This document shows, piece after piece, positions 38,970 to 49,689 of a stretch of 64,000 nucleotides of DNA. This DNA comes from JAJRVM01 sp963700515 (GTDB taxonomy: Bacteria; Planctomycetota; Planctomycetia; Pirellulales; Pirellulaceae): the NCBI GenBank assembly GCA_963700515.1, contig CAVOXY010000023.1:55455-119454 (forward strand), in the 5' to 3' direction. The notes under the pieces were generated by a model. It was not told the DNA's origin and ran no database searches. It saw only the letters and a list, made by a program, of their open reading frames with translations. How positions within the stretch are numbered: position 1 is the first letter of the stretch; every line of letters starts with the position of its first letter. The position numbers were made by a program, and so were the translations under genes.

Positions 38970-40115
38970 TCAATCTGGTTGAGCGGTCATGACCGCCTTG
39001 AATTCAACCGTCTTTCCGTCCCGCAACACGACGACAGGCACCGGTCTGCCGATCGGCGTCAGTTTGACCTGATTGACCAGATGATCGTCGTTGTCGATGC
39101 GGACGCCATCGAAGGCCAGGATGACGTCGCCAACTTGGATACCAATCACCTCCGCCGCCGTTTTGGGAGTGATGTGATTGACCCGGGCACCGACGCGACG
39201 CGGCAGGCCGAGTTTGCGCGCCACCGCATCATCATATTGGGAATCCAGCTGGACCCCGAGAATGGCTCGGATGACGCTCCCCTGGTCGATCAACTGCTGG
39301 GCGACCGACATGGCGATGTTGATCGGAATGGTGAAGCCGATCCCTTCGTTGCCCCCCGAACTACTGGCGATGGCGGTATTGATGCCGATCACTTCGCCAC
39401 GCAAGTTGAGCAGTGGTCCGCCGCTATTGCCGGGATTTATGGCAGCGTCCGTTTGGAAGAAATCCTGATAGCGCACTCCTTCGACACCCAACTGCAGATC
39501 CCGGCGGCCCTTGGCGCTGATGATCCCGTAGGTGACGCTGTGACTGAGCCCGAAGGGGCTGCCGACAGCCAACACGAAGTCGCCCATTTCGACTTGGCTG
39601 CTGTCGGCCACTCGAGCCGCCGTCAGGCCGGGAGCATCGACGGCCATCACGGCGACATCTGTTTCCACATCGGCCCAGACACGAGTGGGAAAAATCACCT
39701 GGCCGGTGGCCAGTTGAATATGGATGTTGTTCAGTGTGGCCTGCTTGATGACATGCCGGTTGGTCAGCACATAGTACTTTTCGTTGTATTGCACGATGAC
39801 ACCCGACCCCGCCTCTTCCACCGACCTGCGTGCAAAACCATCCTGGGTCTTTTTCGCCTCGATGTGGACAACGGTCGGTCGCGAGAGGAGGATGACCTTT
39901 TTCAGGATATTGCCCTGACGCTGCAAGGCTTCCACCTCACTTGCCACTTCCTGATACATCCGCTCTCGGTCGGCCTCCGAAGGCTGAGAGGTGAGGGAGA
40001 ACTGGGCTCGCCCGACGCGTGCGGAGCTGAGCAATATGAGGCAAGCAGCGAGCACGATGATCGGTTTGATGGAGTGTGCTCGAATCCAGGATGTGTAAAC
40101 TGGGGACGCTGTCAT
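38970..40115 (-). CDS. HtrA/DegP-like serine protease with one PDZ domain
   Basis: 381 residues from ATG 40115. A signal or anchor helix (KPIIVLAACLILLSSARVGR) directs it to the periplasm. Catalytic triad: His in VLTNRHVIKQ, Asp in VETDVAVMAVD, Ser in INPGNSGGPLLN. One PDZ domain near the C-terminus (VNHITPKTAAEVIGIQVGDV). Role: envelope protein quality control. Short acidic-basic coiled region (ERMYQEVASEVEALQRQG) lies before the protease. Downstream of the DksA-like gene on the same strand with a 475-base gap. Confidence 0.9.
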   Translation of the reverse strand: MTASPVYTSWIRAHSIKPIIVLAACLILLSSARVGRAQFSLTSQPSEADRERMYQEVASEVEALQRQGNILKKVILLSRPTVVHIEAKKTQDGFARRSVEEAGSGVIVQYNEKYYVLTNRHVIKQATLNNIHIQLATGQVIFPTRVWADVETDVAVMAVDAPGLTAARVADSSQVEMGDFVLAVGSPFGLSHSVTYGIISAKGRRDLQLGVEGVRYQDFFQTDAAINPGNSGGPLLNLRGEVIGINTAIASSSGGNEGIGFTIPINIAMSVAQQLIDQGSVIRAILGVQLDSQYDDAVARKLGLPRRVGARVNHITPKTAAEVIGIQVGDVILAFDGVRIDNDDHLVNQVKLTPIGRPVPVVVLRDGKTVEFKAVMTAQPD

Positions 40116-40590
40116 CCGCTCAATCCTTCCGTCATCTCTGAGTGAATTCTCTCCAGGCGACTTGGATCGGCCCTGGGGGATGCTGGTGCGCACGAGTCCC
40201 CGATCAAATCTCTGCTCGGCCGGTTGCCTCCGGTGGCCCACAGGCCAAACCGTCGACCCGGTCTACTATCGGCAGAACGGCCGTGGCAGACCAGTGTTCG
40301 ACGCGAGTTCCTCGGTACGGGCGACCTCACCGGGCCGCGCGACTTGCACGGCGTGACATGCACGCGCGAACGGAAGCGGTGCGGAAGTCGTCCCGTTGCG
40401 ACGCAATCCAAAGCCGGCTGATTGGGCGAAGCCAATACACCTTTGTGGGGGGGGGGCTGATGCCCAGGCCGTCCGATCTTCCCACCGAGCGTGCCGCCTC
40501 CAGCGGCCGTGCCGGAAACCACAGACGCTTTTGCCGGTCGACACGCAGTCGTGTACCGTGCTCGGTTGCCCGCCGGCGCATCGTCGCCCA
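40116..40590. other. Gap between htrA-like and dksA-like genes
   Basis: About 475 bases. Contains a run of nine G (40447-40455). The minus strand is open for 159 codons but has Arg/Pro-rich translation with no family resemblance, so I do not call a gene. Confidence 0.4.
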
Positions 40591-41052
40591 CTACGATACG
40601 TCCATCTCCAGATCGTTGAGATACACTTCCGAGTCACCCGGGCTGGAGTCGATAAGTTGGCCCCAATTGGCGGTCTGCCCACCGGCTGAACCACGTTTCT
40701 CGGCCTCCCGTTGTGCCTCGATGCACATCGTCGCGTAGGGGAGAGCCTGCAAGCGGGCCAGCGGGATCGGTTTGCCCGACATTTCGCAGATCCCATAGGT
40801 TCCGTTACGCATCCGCTCCAGAGCATTCTCGATCTGTGACAACTCGCGACTTTCGACTTCCGCCAGTTGCGAACTGATCTCGTCCTGAGCCGAGTCGAGT
40901 GCCGCGTCGAGCATGTCTCCGGAACTCTGTTCACGCAGTTCCTTCAGCGAACTGAGATCGCCCGCCAGTGCCTTCCGCAACGCGTCGCGGCGATGGACGA
41001 GTACCTGTCGCAGTTTCAAGATCGCGTCTTTTCGTCCCATTTCTTTCACCAT
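40591..41052 (-). CDS. TraR/DksA-family protein with incomplete zinc finger
   Basis: 153 residues. An N-terminal coiled coil (LRQVLVHRRDALRKALAGDL, then DAALDSAQDEISSQLAEVES) precedes a C4-type finger region: YGICEMSGKPIPLARLQALP and ATMCIEAQREAEKR. Two of the four zinc-binding Cys are present; the partners are replaced by Ser and Ala. DksA binds the secondary channel of RNA polymerase and works with ppGpp; the acidic tip residues of the coiled coil are partly kept. Zinc-free DksA variants are known, so it may still be functional. Confidence 0.8.
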   Translation of the reverse strand: MVKEMGRKDAILKLRQVLVHRRDALRKALAGDLSSLKELREQSSGDMLDAALDSAQDEISSQLAEVESRELSQIENALERMRNGTYGICEMSGKPIPLARLQALPYATMCIEAQREAEKRGSAGGQTANWGQLIDSSPGDSEVYLNDLEMDVS

Positions 41053-41680
41053 CTTTCACCCTTGGGCTGGGGTCGGACTCGACAACTGGCGCTGAACACC
41101 AGTTGCTTGCGCCCCCGAACCTTCCTCAAAGTGCCTCACTCTCTGCCACTGATTGCCGTCATCAGCAACGGTTCGGTGCCGGTCGGTACCGCATGCGATA
41201 ACCAAACTATAGTACGCACCTCGGCTATAACCGGAACCGGTGCAAGAATTTTTTTTCATGTCGCCGGCCGGCTTACTGGTCTAGAAGGACTAAGTTGTTT
41301 GAATCAAAACACTTAAAGATGTCTTGCTGGAGCCTCGCTGACGCTCGTTCACCCAGTGAAAATGGATCACGATTTCGACAGCGGACACTTTTGTTGCGTC
41401 ACCCTGTCAGCACCTTCGCCCGAGGCGTGGACGGGGTGTCCGTGTTGGCTATCCGATAATCGTCAAATCCGGCAAAGAGATGCAGCCGTTTCTTGGCAAT
41501 CCGGCAAGATTTGCCGATTATCCGACCCGTTTACCCCATCCAATGGAGGAACTCTGTTTTTGACGCCGACGTGTCCGTAAGGTAGATCCCTATGGAGATT
41601 CCCATCCGCTGCGCGACATTCGCGCACTTCGTAACGAGGGGCAATACTTGGTCGTGGGAATCACGCGCAAGAGGATGCTT
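41053..41680. other. Divergent intergenic region with an inverted repeat
   Basis: About 630 bases between the DksA-like gene and the FHA gene. Holds an imperfect inverted repeat: 41453-41469 with 41508-41524, 15 of 17 positions paired. Around 41320-41355 lies a diverged trace of the GACGCTCG-containing repeat seen at 26.9 kb. No gene recognised. Confidence 0.5.
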
Positions 41681-44600
41681 ATGGTCACCGCCACCACTGT
41701 CGCCAATCCAGGTAGTTATTTGCTGGGGGACACCGACGGAGTCCTGACGTTCCGCGTGCGGTCGCCTGAGCACAACGGTCGCATTCTGCGCATGCGCTCC
41801 CCAAAATGTCTGATCGGGTCGCATCCCAGTTGCACGCTCCGCCTGCGCGCCGCTGGCGTGCGTCCGTTCCATTGCCTGATCCTTCGTGGTACGGAGGGGA
41901 TGTTCATCCGTCGGTGGTCCGCCGGCACCTGCCTCAACGGAGCGGGCTTCACGGATTCGCGGCTCAAACCGGGCGACCGATTGGACATCGGACCGATCGA
42001 ATTGGAGGTCCTCGAGCTGTCCCGGATCGACGAGTCGAACGCTCCCATCGAGCCGAACACCTGCTCACCGCCCGCCGACTTCCCTCCCCGCAACAGACAC
42101 GGCGCTGGGCAAGGTGCCTGATCTGCCGCGGGACGCCCTCCCTCCCGACCACGATTCGCTCCAGAACGTCTGCCAGACGTGCCGTCACGAGCGAGAGGAA
42201 CGCGAGGAGCTGGAGACGGCTCTGGCCGCGCGAGTGGAACAAGGTGACCGAGAACGGGGGGAGCTGACGCAGAAGTATCTCCAGTTGGTCGGCGATCTGA
42301 CGCGAGCAGAGGCGGTTAGCAAAGATCTGGCGGAGAGTACCGAGAAGCAGACCGACCAGCTTCACGAGAGACGCGCCGATTATCGAGAAACGATCGCCGG
42401 ACTGCGGCAAGATCTGGTATTGCTCAGGCAGCGGCACGACACCCAGTTATCCGAGCAAGCAAGACTGGTGGCCGAAGCGGCGGAGGCGACAGAACGTGCG
42501 GTCTTGCTGGAGGTGGAACTGCGTGAGTTAAAGCAGCAAGTCCACGACGAACGCACGCGGTTAGACAAAACGGATGAGCAACTCGCGGCGCAACGCGACG
42601 AGTACAACCAGCAATTGGCAGCAGCCCGCGCGGAGCTGCTCCAAAGGCAACAGGACGGGCAAACGCAAGCAAGTGAGTGGGCGTCCACCCGACGGCAACT
42701 CGATGAGCAGCTACAGCAGGTGCGTCAGCAGCTGGACGACGCGACAGCCGAGCTGGATGCATCCCGCCAGCAGTCGATGGCCCTGGAAACGGAATTGCAG
42801 GAACTCGTGCAACGACAAGGGCTGCCTGCGGACTCCCAGGAGCACGCCGCGCGTTTACTGCAACAGCGCGAAGAAGAGCTGGCTGCGCTGCAGCGGGAAT
42901 TTGACGAACAACGGCAGCAATGGCGGCAGGACAGTGAGCGCTGGCAAGCCGACGAGCAGCAACTGCGCGAGGAACTTCGGGACTTGCACGGACGTTGGCA
43001 GGAGGCGATCGGAAGCCACGCCGCCGCCACCAGCCGCGTGGCCGAATTGGAGTCGCTGCTCGAAGAGGCGTCCCAGACCCTGACGGGTATCGCGGAGACC
43101 GGACGAGGTACGCAGCGGCGGCAGGAGGAGAACGCTGCGGAACTCTCTAAGTTGGGAGAAGTGGTCCACAGCCTGCGCCACGAACTGCAGCAGGAGCGCG
43201 AACAACATCAGTGCGCTCGCAACGAATGGCACGCAGACCGCGAGAGTCTCCAACGCGAATTGGCCGAGCGTTCGTCGTCGTTGGAACAGCTGCAAATGAA
43301 AAATAATCAGGAAATGCAGGAGGCTGAGTTCCTGATCCATTCGTTGCAGCAAGAGGGGAAACAACTACTGTCTCAACTCGACGAAGCCAAGCAGGTAATC
43401 CGCAAGGATGTCGAGAGGCACAAGAGAACCGATACGCCGCGGAATAATCTCCTGTCCTCGAAAGGCGAATTGCCGTCACGGTCCCAGACGATGCCTATGC
43501 CCGCAGGACTGCTGGGACGCGGTCGGTTGAAAGAGGACCCGCCAGCGGACGTTCACGAACCTGTCGCTCAACCGGTTGCCACGTCTGATGCGTCGCCGCT
43601 CGCGGAAGCCGATGAACCCGCCGCGAATCACACGATCATGATGAGTCCGGCGGAGCTTGTGCAGCGTGGCTGGAGTGACGAGACGGCGGATGCGCCCGCC
43701 GTCACGCCGCTGTTGGAAGCGGCGGCAGACGAAACATCCGCGGTTCCCGAGCCCCGCGATGCGGCTTGTCCGGGCGAAGTGCCCCCAACCGAAAAACCGG
43801 CCGCGGAAGAGCAAGTAGCCGAGGAGTCAGGTAGCCGAGGAGTCAGTAGCAGAAGAGTCAGCGGCAGCGGAACTGGCAGCAGCCGAACCGGTAGTGGAAG
43901 AGCCAGCAGCGGAAGAGCCGGTAGTAGCAGAGCCTGCAGCAGCAGAATCCGGCGGCGCAGAGTTCGCACCGGACCAAGTGGTGATCGGTGAACGGACGAT
44001 GGTGCTTGACGCCGACGCGCTGTCGTCTCGTGCGATTGCTTTGGTGGAAGAGACGCAGGCCGAGCAGCCAGCAGCGCAGTCGCCGATGGAGCAGGCCTGG
44101 AGCATGCTGGCCAGCGCGCCGGACGAACCGGACCCGAATGACGAGGAGGGAGTCATCCAACGCTACATGGAACGGTTGTTGAAACGTGTGGCGTCTCAGG
44201 GGCGAGAGGGCGTGGACGAGCCGCCTGTATTAACTCGTAAACAGCCAGCGCGACGGCCGGCTGTGGCCGTGGTGGCGCCCGGCACGAAGGCCCCCGTCAG
44301 TCAGCCTGCTCCCCCGGCGGAAACCATGCCGTTTACAGGTGGTAGCAGTCCGTCGAAAGACGCGAATACCGCTGGGGAAGCATCGCCGTTGTCGACGGTT
44401 TCCCGGTCCTCGACGCCGGAGATGGCGACGGATCTGCTGGCCATGCGGCAGTTGGCGAACCGTTCGGCGCGGCAAGCGATCAACAGCAGCGATCAACGAC
44501 GATTTCTCACCGTTGCGGTGGGCGAACTGCTGGTTTCGGCGGTGTGCCTGGCATCCAGTTGCCTGGTGATAGGCATGAGTCCCAAGACGCTCAATGGCCA

Positions 44601-44736
44601 GTTGGTAGGTGGCGCGATTGGCTTTTCATTCGGCACCTCGATGTTCGTACGCGGCATCGGCAAACTGTTCAATAGCCTGCGACTGAAGCGATCGGTACCC
44701 ACCGATACCGACCCCGACGGGGAGGGTGAGCTGTAG
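41681..44736 (+). CDS. FHA-domain, coiled-coil, membrane-anchored protein (two frameshifts)
   Basis: About 1018 residues. N-terminal FHA domain (LRMRSPKCLIGSHPSCTLRL, FHCLILRG), which reads phosphothreonine. Then some 450 residues of Gln/Glu/Arg-rich coiled coil (ELETALAARVEQGDRERGEL onwards), an Ala/Glu-rich acidic spacer, a short conserved-looking segment (MEQAWSMLASAPDEPDPNDE, VIQRYMERLLKRV) and a hydrophobic hairpin near the end (GELLVSAVCLASSCLVIG). Extra bases near 42087 (C run) and 43831 (GG) break the frame. Probably a Ser/Thr-kinase-regulated scaffold, but no kinase gene lies nearby. Confidence 0.78.
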
Positions 44737-44810
44737 TCCGTTGACGGCACTGCGAGTAGGGCGCGATCATTCGAGCAGGGTGCCCAGTCTGCGTAAATTG
44801 CCGCAAAAAC

Positions 44811-44831
44811 GGGGAGCCTCCCCTTTTTTTT
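44811..44831 (+). terminator. Intrinsic terminator between convergent genes
   Basis: GGGGA/TCCCC stem with GCC loop (44811-44823) followed by eight T (44824-44831). The minus strand also has a T-run after the stem, so it can serve both the FHA gene and the isomerase gene that ends at 44844. Confidence 0.8.
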
Positions 44832-44843
44832 GGCAAGACGCGG

Positions 44844-45857
44844 TTAGAACCCGCGGGCGGCCAGAATGTCGTCGAAATCGCGCAAGTGGTAGTCGACCCC
44901 CACGTAATCCAAGGTCCGGCAGAGCCCGCGTAAGGCCACTCCGAATCCATCGGGTCCACTGAATCCACCGAACTGTCCGCCACCCTTGACATGGGGTTCC
45001 AGGTCCAGAAAGACCCCCGGAATACCACGTCGCTTCAAACGCCGTTCGAGGGCCGGGATGGCTGAGGCAAAATCTCGCAAGATTGCTTCGTGCCCGCTGT
45101 CACCGATATCGGCCGGCACGAAATGCCTCAGCGTTTCTTCGTCCACGTGCCCCGTGCGTTGAGCCGGCTTGGGGTGCCGATAGTCCTTGATGTGCAGCCA
45201 GCCGAGTCCCTTCTTCATGGCCAGGTACTGGGCAAACACCTCGTCGGATGAATACCCTTGTACGACCACATTGGCGGCGTCGAAAATCAACAGCATCGCC
45301 GGGTGATTGACGCGGCGGTGAATCTCATCCAACAGTTGACCGGTATGTCCCACCAAATTGGCTTCCAGTTCCACCCCAAACGTCAAGTCGCTACGGTGAC
45401 ATACTTCCGCAATCTGGCTCAGTTGATCCACCACTTGGGACACGTGTTCCACCGGGTCGGAACCGAGTGGGTGATAGAAGGAGAACCCGCGTATCAACTT
45501 GGTTTCGAACGCGTGAGCCATCTCACAGGCTTTCTTGACATCCTTAGCCAGATACTGGGCGAACGGCACATAGCGATTCTTGGTGCCATCTTCCACATCC
45601 AGCAGCTTGACTTTGCCGATCGGTGAGCCGACGGACGAGACATTCAGTCCGTACTCACCGCCCAAGTGCCGCAGTCTACTGATCTCGGACTTGCTCAAGT
45701 CCATGACGTTTTTCACGCCGTTGCCCACATCAACGAACCGCAACGTGCAATATTGGAGCCCCAGCGCCGCAAAGGCCGAAAACTGTTGCTCGACGGTCTT
45801 CTGGTTCGCGGCTTCGTCGGCGAAACCACTCAGTATCACGCTTGGTTTGGCAGTCAT
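44844..45857 (-). CDS. Sugar phosphate isomerase/epimerase-like TIM-barrel protein
   Basis: 337 residues from ATG 45857; the frame is open further upstream but that part overlaps the divergent gene. Xylose-isomerase-like (AP endonuclease 2) fold: VILSGFADEAANQ, then metal ligands in TFGVELEANLVG, MLLIFDAANVVV, WLHIKDYRHPK and GVFLDLEPHVK. Converts or epimerises sugars or inositols; substrate unknown. It diverges from a Gfo/Idh/MocA oxidoreductase 120 bases away, a common pairing for sugar or inositol catabolism. Confidence 0.85.
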   Translation of the reverse strand: MTAKPSVILSGFADEAANQKTVEQQFSAFAALGLQYCTLRFVDVGNGVKNVMDLSKSEISRLRHLGGEYGLNVSSVGSPIGKVKLLDVEDGTKNRYVPFAQYLAKDVKKACEMAHAFETKLIRGFSFYHPLGSDPVEHVSQVVDQLSQIAEVCHRSDLTFGVELEANLVGHTGQLLDEIHRRVNHPAMLLIFDAANVVVQGYSSDEVFAQYLAMKKGLGWLHIKDYRHPKPAQRTGHVDEETLRHFVPADIGDSGHEAILRDFASAIPALERRLKRRGIPGVFLDLEPHVKGGGQFGGFSGPDGFGVALRGLCRTLDYVGVDYHLRDFDDILAARGF

Positions 45858-45977
45858 GGGCAACTCCACCTGCTCGAATTCACGGGAAGGGACCTCGTCA
45901 TTGTCAGAGCCCGGGCCTGATGCCGCAAGGGGGTCGGACGCTGGCAAGCTCTCGAGGATTGCGGTATCTTCGTGAGC

Positions 45978-47275
45978 ATGCCGAAACAACATCATACATC
46001 GCTGATCGAGCCATCCTGCTCCCTGCGCGCCGGTATGGTCGGGATGGGGATGATTTTTGACGAAACGTATCGTCCCTTCTGGGAGACGGTGTCTTCTCAC
46101 GATTTGTATGATCGCCGATTTGGCGTGGTCCGTGTCCAATTGACGGCCGTGGCGAGCAGGACCGGGGTACGGGCCGAGTCTTACCGCGCCATGGCACCGG
46201 TGGCCATGCGGGGCTTTGCAAGCTATGTTCCGCCCGATGCGGTCGGACAGTTGCTCAGCAGTGATGTCGATTTTGTCTGCATTGCCACTCCCGACGATCG
46301 GCATTTCGATGTGGCCCACGCCGCTCTGCAGGCGGGCAAACACGTGTTGATCGAGAAGCCTGCCGTGTTGTCGTTGGACCAACTCGACCAATTGCAGGGG
46401 CTGGCGCAACGTCACGGCGTACTGGCCAAGGTGGTCTACCATAAACTGTTCGACCCCGACCACAAGCGACTGCGAACACTCGTGGTCGACCGCCACTTGC
46501 AGCACGTCAACAATGGCTATTGCACGTTGCTGGAACCGAAGCAGATTTCGGGCCGGCAGTTTGCCGAATGGATTACGGGCGCAATCCCGGCACCTATGTT
46601 GCCGTCCACTATTTGAAGCTGATCGACTTCACGTTTGGCGGCCAGTTGTACTCGATCAGTGCCACCGGGCAGCGCGGCATGGTGGATACACCCCACAGCC
46701 ACACTTGGGATTCGGTCCAGATGCGGGTCGTATACCATTACGACGACCGGCGCGAAGCGGCATTTGATATCCACACCAGTTGGGTCACTCCCGATAACTT
46801 TCCCGGATACGTGGAGCAGGAAGTGCAGTTCCGATTCGATAATGGTGTCTGGAACGGTCACAGTCGCCGACGAGGTGTTGAATGCACGATTGAGGGTCAG
46901 ACGCCCACCGAGATGAAGATGTCGCTGAACAATCACTACAACGGATCGTTTATCGAGCCGGATGGGCGGCGGACGCAGCGTGGCTACGGGATCGAAGTGT
47001 TGGAGCGGTTTGTGCGGGAGGTGGCTTACGTCGAGTTCGGCGGTGGGGCGGCAGAACGGGCCGAGCGGCTCGCCGAGATGCGGCAGTTAGCGTACAACGA
47101 TTTGTCGGCGGACCGGCAGGTCATCGCAGCGGTGCAGGCACTCGAGGCGATTCTTGAGCGGCACGCGAAAGGGGCGCCCGATTGTGTTGTGCGGGTCAAC
47201 GACTCGCGCGGCGGACTGGTGCTTTACCAGCCAGGCTACCACGAACCGGAGGTGTTGTACGCATCCCAGGTGTGA
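45978..47275 (+). CDS. Gfo/Idh/MocA-family oxidoreductase (one frameshift)
   Basis: About 433 residues. Rossmann N-terminus: AGMVGMGMIFDETYRPFWET, then VDFVCIATPDDRHFDVAHAA and the diagnostic EKP in VLIEKPAVLSLDQL. A missing base near 46578 separates FAEWITG from RNPGTYVAVHYLKL; the rest (TPHSHTWDSVQMRVVYHYDD) is the C-terminal beta-sheet domain. NAD(P)-dependent oxidation of a sugar or cyclitol. Start choice ATG 45978 over GTG 45972 is uncertain. Confidence 0.83.
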
Positions 47276-47302
47276 GATGCGGGCGGCGCGGGAATGCCCG
47301 TA

Positions 47303-47323
47303 GGACGGGATCCTGTCCCGTCC
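47303..47323. repeat. GGACGGGA palindrome
   Basis: 8-bp arms GGACGGGA/TCCCGTCC around TCCTG. An inverted copy lies at 51085-51105. It sits just after the oxidoreductase stop and might act as a 3' hairpin, but has no T-run. Confidence 0.7.
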
Positions 47324-47420
47324 TTGCGCGCTCCTAGGGTCCCCGGTTCCTTTCGATTTTTGGCAACGGTCACCTTCGGCGGGTTGTTATCCGAGGCATC
47401 TGGGAGGAGAAACGTTGGTT

Positions 47421-48828
47421 ATGGCAGCTGAGGATCAGGTCATTCAGAACGTGCGTGGGTACCCACCGATCCAGCAGGGGGAACCCGCTTCGAATCAACT
47501 ACGGCAGCGATTAAGTGACATAGAGCCGCACGGTCAGCGAACGTATACACCTTCGCTGAGCTGTACTGAGCCACAGCGCGGGGTCGTATCACTGGACCCC
47601 GGAAGGGCGCAGGTTGGCCGATTTCACCTCTGGCGTGTTGGTCGCCAACCTGGGACATAACCCGGTGCGTTGGTGGCGGCGAGTGCTGGACTACCTGCAG
47701 CTGGCCGATCTCGCATCAGCGGAGCCGTTCACCCGCATGCTCCCGCTGACCGCCTACAACGCCGTGACCGAATTGGAAGTGGTTTGTGGCGAGCGTCTGG
47801 TGGCCAACATGCGGGCTCACAGGGGAGGTGGCCGGATGCAACAGGTGCTCTGGGCGGCCAGCGGTAGCGAGGCGATCCAGAAATCGCTCTGGGCTTGTCT
47901 GCGACGCCAGGCGGGACGCGACATCATGCTGTCGACACGCCGCGGATTTCACGGCAAAAAGGGCCTGGCCGACGCGGTTACGGGGAATGAACAGGATCCC
48001 GACCGGGATCCGCGCGTCCACTTCATCTCGTTTCCCGTCGACGAGTGCCGTGACGTGTTGCTGCGCCGACAACCGCTGAACCTGGCCCCCTATCAACAGG
48101 AATTGGAGCAAGCTTACGCACAGTGGGGCGATCGCCTCTGCTGCCTGATCACCGAACCGTACTTGGGAGGCGGTGGCTCCTATCATCCTCAGCCGGAATA
48201 TCTGCAGCTACTGGAGCGGTTCTGTCGTGAGCACGATGTGGTCTTCATTCTGGATGAAATCCAGTCGAACTTCGGTCGCACGGGGCCGATGTATGCATAC
48301 ACGCGTTACGGGATCGAGCCCGACGTGGTGTGCCTGGGGAAAGGCCTGGGCAATGGCGTGCCGGTCAGTGCGGCAGTGGGACGTGCCGATGTGCTGGGAA
48401 CCCTAGGCTACGGTGCCGGCTCCGATACGTGGAGTGCCAATCCGCTCTCCTGCGCCGCCGTGCTGGCCACGCTTGACGAGTTCGAAACGACCGATGTGCT
48501 GGCGCAAGGTCAGACTCTGTCGGCAGTGCTCGAGAGCGGGCTGGAGCGACTCAAACAGACGCCCGCCGTCGCGCACGTGCGAGGGGAAGGATGTGTGTGG
48601 GGTGTGCAGTGCCAGGCGATGGGGAATCGTGCGGCCAGTGAAGTAGCCAATGACTGTGTCCGCGCATGCTACCAGGGAGATGACAGGGGACGGGCGATCC
48701 ACCTGCTCGGTCCGTTGGCCGGCACCGTGCTCCGCGTCAGTCCCCCTTTGGTGATGCCGCCCGATGAAGCCGCCGACTATCTGGAGGCGATGTTTTGGAT
48801 TTTCCAGCATCGAGTATGTGGCGACTGA
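47421..48828 (+). CDS. Class III PLP aminotransferase (one frameshift)
   Basis: About 469 residues. Starts MAAEDQVIQNVRGYPPIQQG; ATG 47421 follows AGGAG. Fold-type I signature: LWAASGSEAIQKSLWACLRR, FILDEIQSNFGRTG (PLP-binding Asp) and VCLGKGLGNGVPVSAAVG with the Schiff-base Lys. An extra G in a GGGG run near 47580 breaks PQRG from SYHWTPEGRRLADFTSG. Substrates of the class are omega-amino acids and diamines; not resolvable here. Follows the oxidoreductase by 145 bases on the same strand. Confidence 0.87.
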
Positions 48829-48928
48829 TCGGCGATGGCTGATGAGTGGGGAGCGGGCAAAATAGCCACGGCGATTGGCTCAGTATGAACGAGCCAGGCG
48901 ACGCGACTCACAGGAGGGACAATTGCCG

Positions 48929-49399
48929 ATGGATCCGGAAGAACTGATGAGGCGGGCGATCGACGTCGCTCGCCGAGGGATCACGCAGGGCCAAAGTCCG
49001 TTCGGATGCGCTATTGTCCAGGGCCCGCAGCTGTTGGCGTGCCGGCATAATACGGTGCTGGCAACGACCGACATCACGGCGCATGCCGAGATCAATGCGC
49101 TGCGCAGTGCGTGCCAGGCCACCAAGGGCATCCATCTGACGGGAGCCGTCGTCGCCTCGACCTGTGAGCCGTGTCCCATGTGCATGGCCGCTCTGCATTG
49201 GGCTCAGGTCGATACCGTCTATTACGGAGCGACAATCGAAGATGCCCAACAGGCAGGTTTCAACGAACTGCAGCTTCCGGCGGCCGACGTGTTGCGACTG
49301 GGCGGGAGCCGCGTGCGATTGGTAGCCGGGGTTCTGCGCGATGAGTGCCGCCAGTTGTTTACCCTCTGGCTCCAGCGTCCCGAGCATCGGAGCTACTGA
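48929..49399 (+). CDS. Nucleoside/guanine deaminase-like protein (CDA family)
   Basis: 156 residues from ATG 48929, preceded by AGGAGGG. Zinc motif 1 is TAHAEINALRSA (HAE), motif 2 is CEPCPMCMAALHW (PCxxC), as in cytidine deaminase-like hydrolases. FGCAIVQGPQLLACRHNTV and the GATIEDAQQAGFNE tail are nearer to guanine deaminase and related enzymes than to TadA, but this is a judgement from pattern. Cytosolic salvage role likely. Confidence 0.88.
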   Translation: MDPEELMRRAIDVARRGITQGQSPFGCAIVQGPQLLACRHNTVLATTDITAHAEINALRSACQATKGIHLTGAVVASTCEPCPMCMAALHWAQVDTVYYGATIEDAQQAGFNELQLPAADVLRLGGSRVRLVAGVLRDECRQLFTLWLQRPEHRSY

Positions 49400-49489
49400 A
49401 TCGCGGGGCACAATGCTGGAGCACAGTGCATCGAGAACCATGAGCGGGGTAGAAATCCGAAATCCGAATATCAAAACCCGACATACATT

Positions 49490-49655
49490 CGACATCCAAA
49501 TGACCAAAACGGAGGAGCGCGGAAACCTGGTTCCTTGCCGACCGCCTGCGAATCACCCGTTTCTGTCAGTTACCTTTCTGTCATTCGAATATGTCTCGTA
49601 TTTCGATATTCGGATTTCGAATTTCCTGTTGGGTTGCGGCCACCGGCCGCGTTGG
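49490..49655. repeat. Interspersed repeat, copy at 49.5 kb
   Basis: Pairs with 27590-27745: first part inverted, second part direct. It contains the GCGGCC-ACC-GGCCGC palindrome at 49637-49651, present again at 50968-50982 in reverse orientation. Followed at about 49661-49685 by three copies of a CTCCAGTCC nonamer. Confidence 0.6.
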
Positions 49656-49689
49656 GATTTCTCCAGTCCTCCAGTCCTCCAGTCCTCAC

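Noticed and set aside
38781..40145. 454-codon open frame on the plus strand
   Set aside because: Antisense to the HtrA-like gene, whose catalytic triad and PDZ are intact on the minus strand.
40112..40591. Gene between htrA-like and dksA-like genes (for example a signal peptidase II)
   Set aside because: The open frame has no membrane helices or LspA motifs; translation is Arg/Pro-rich noise.
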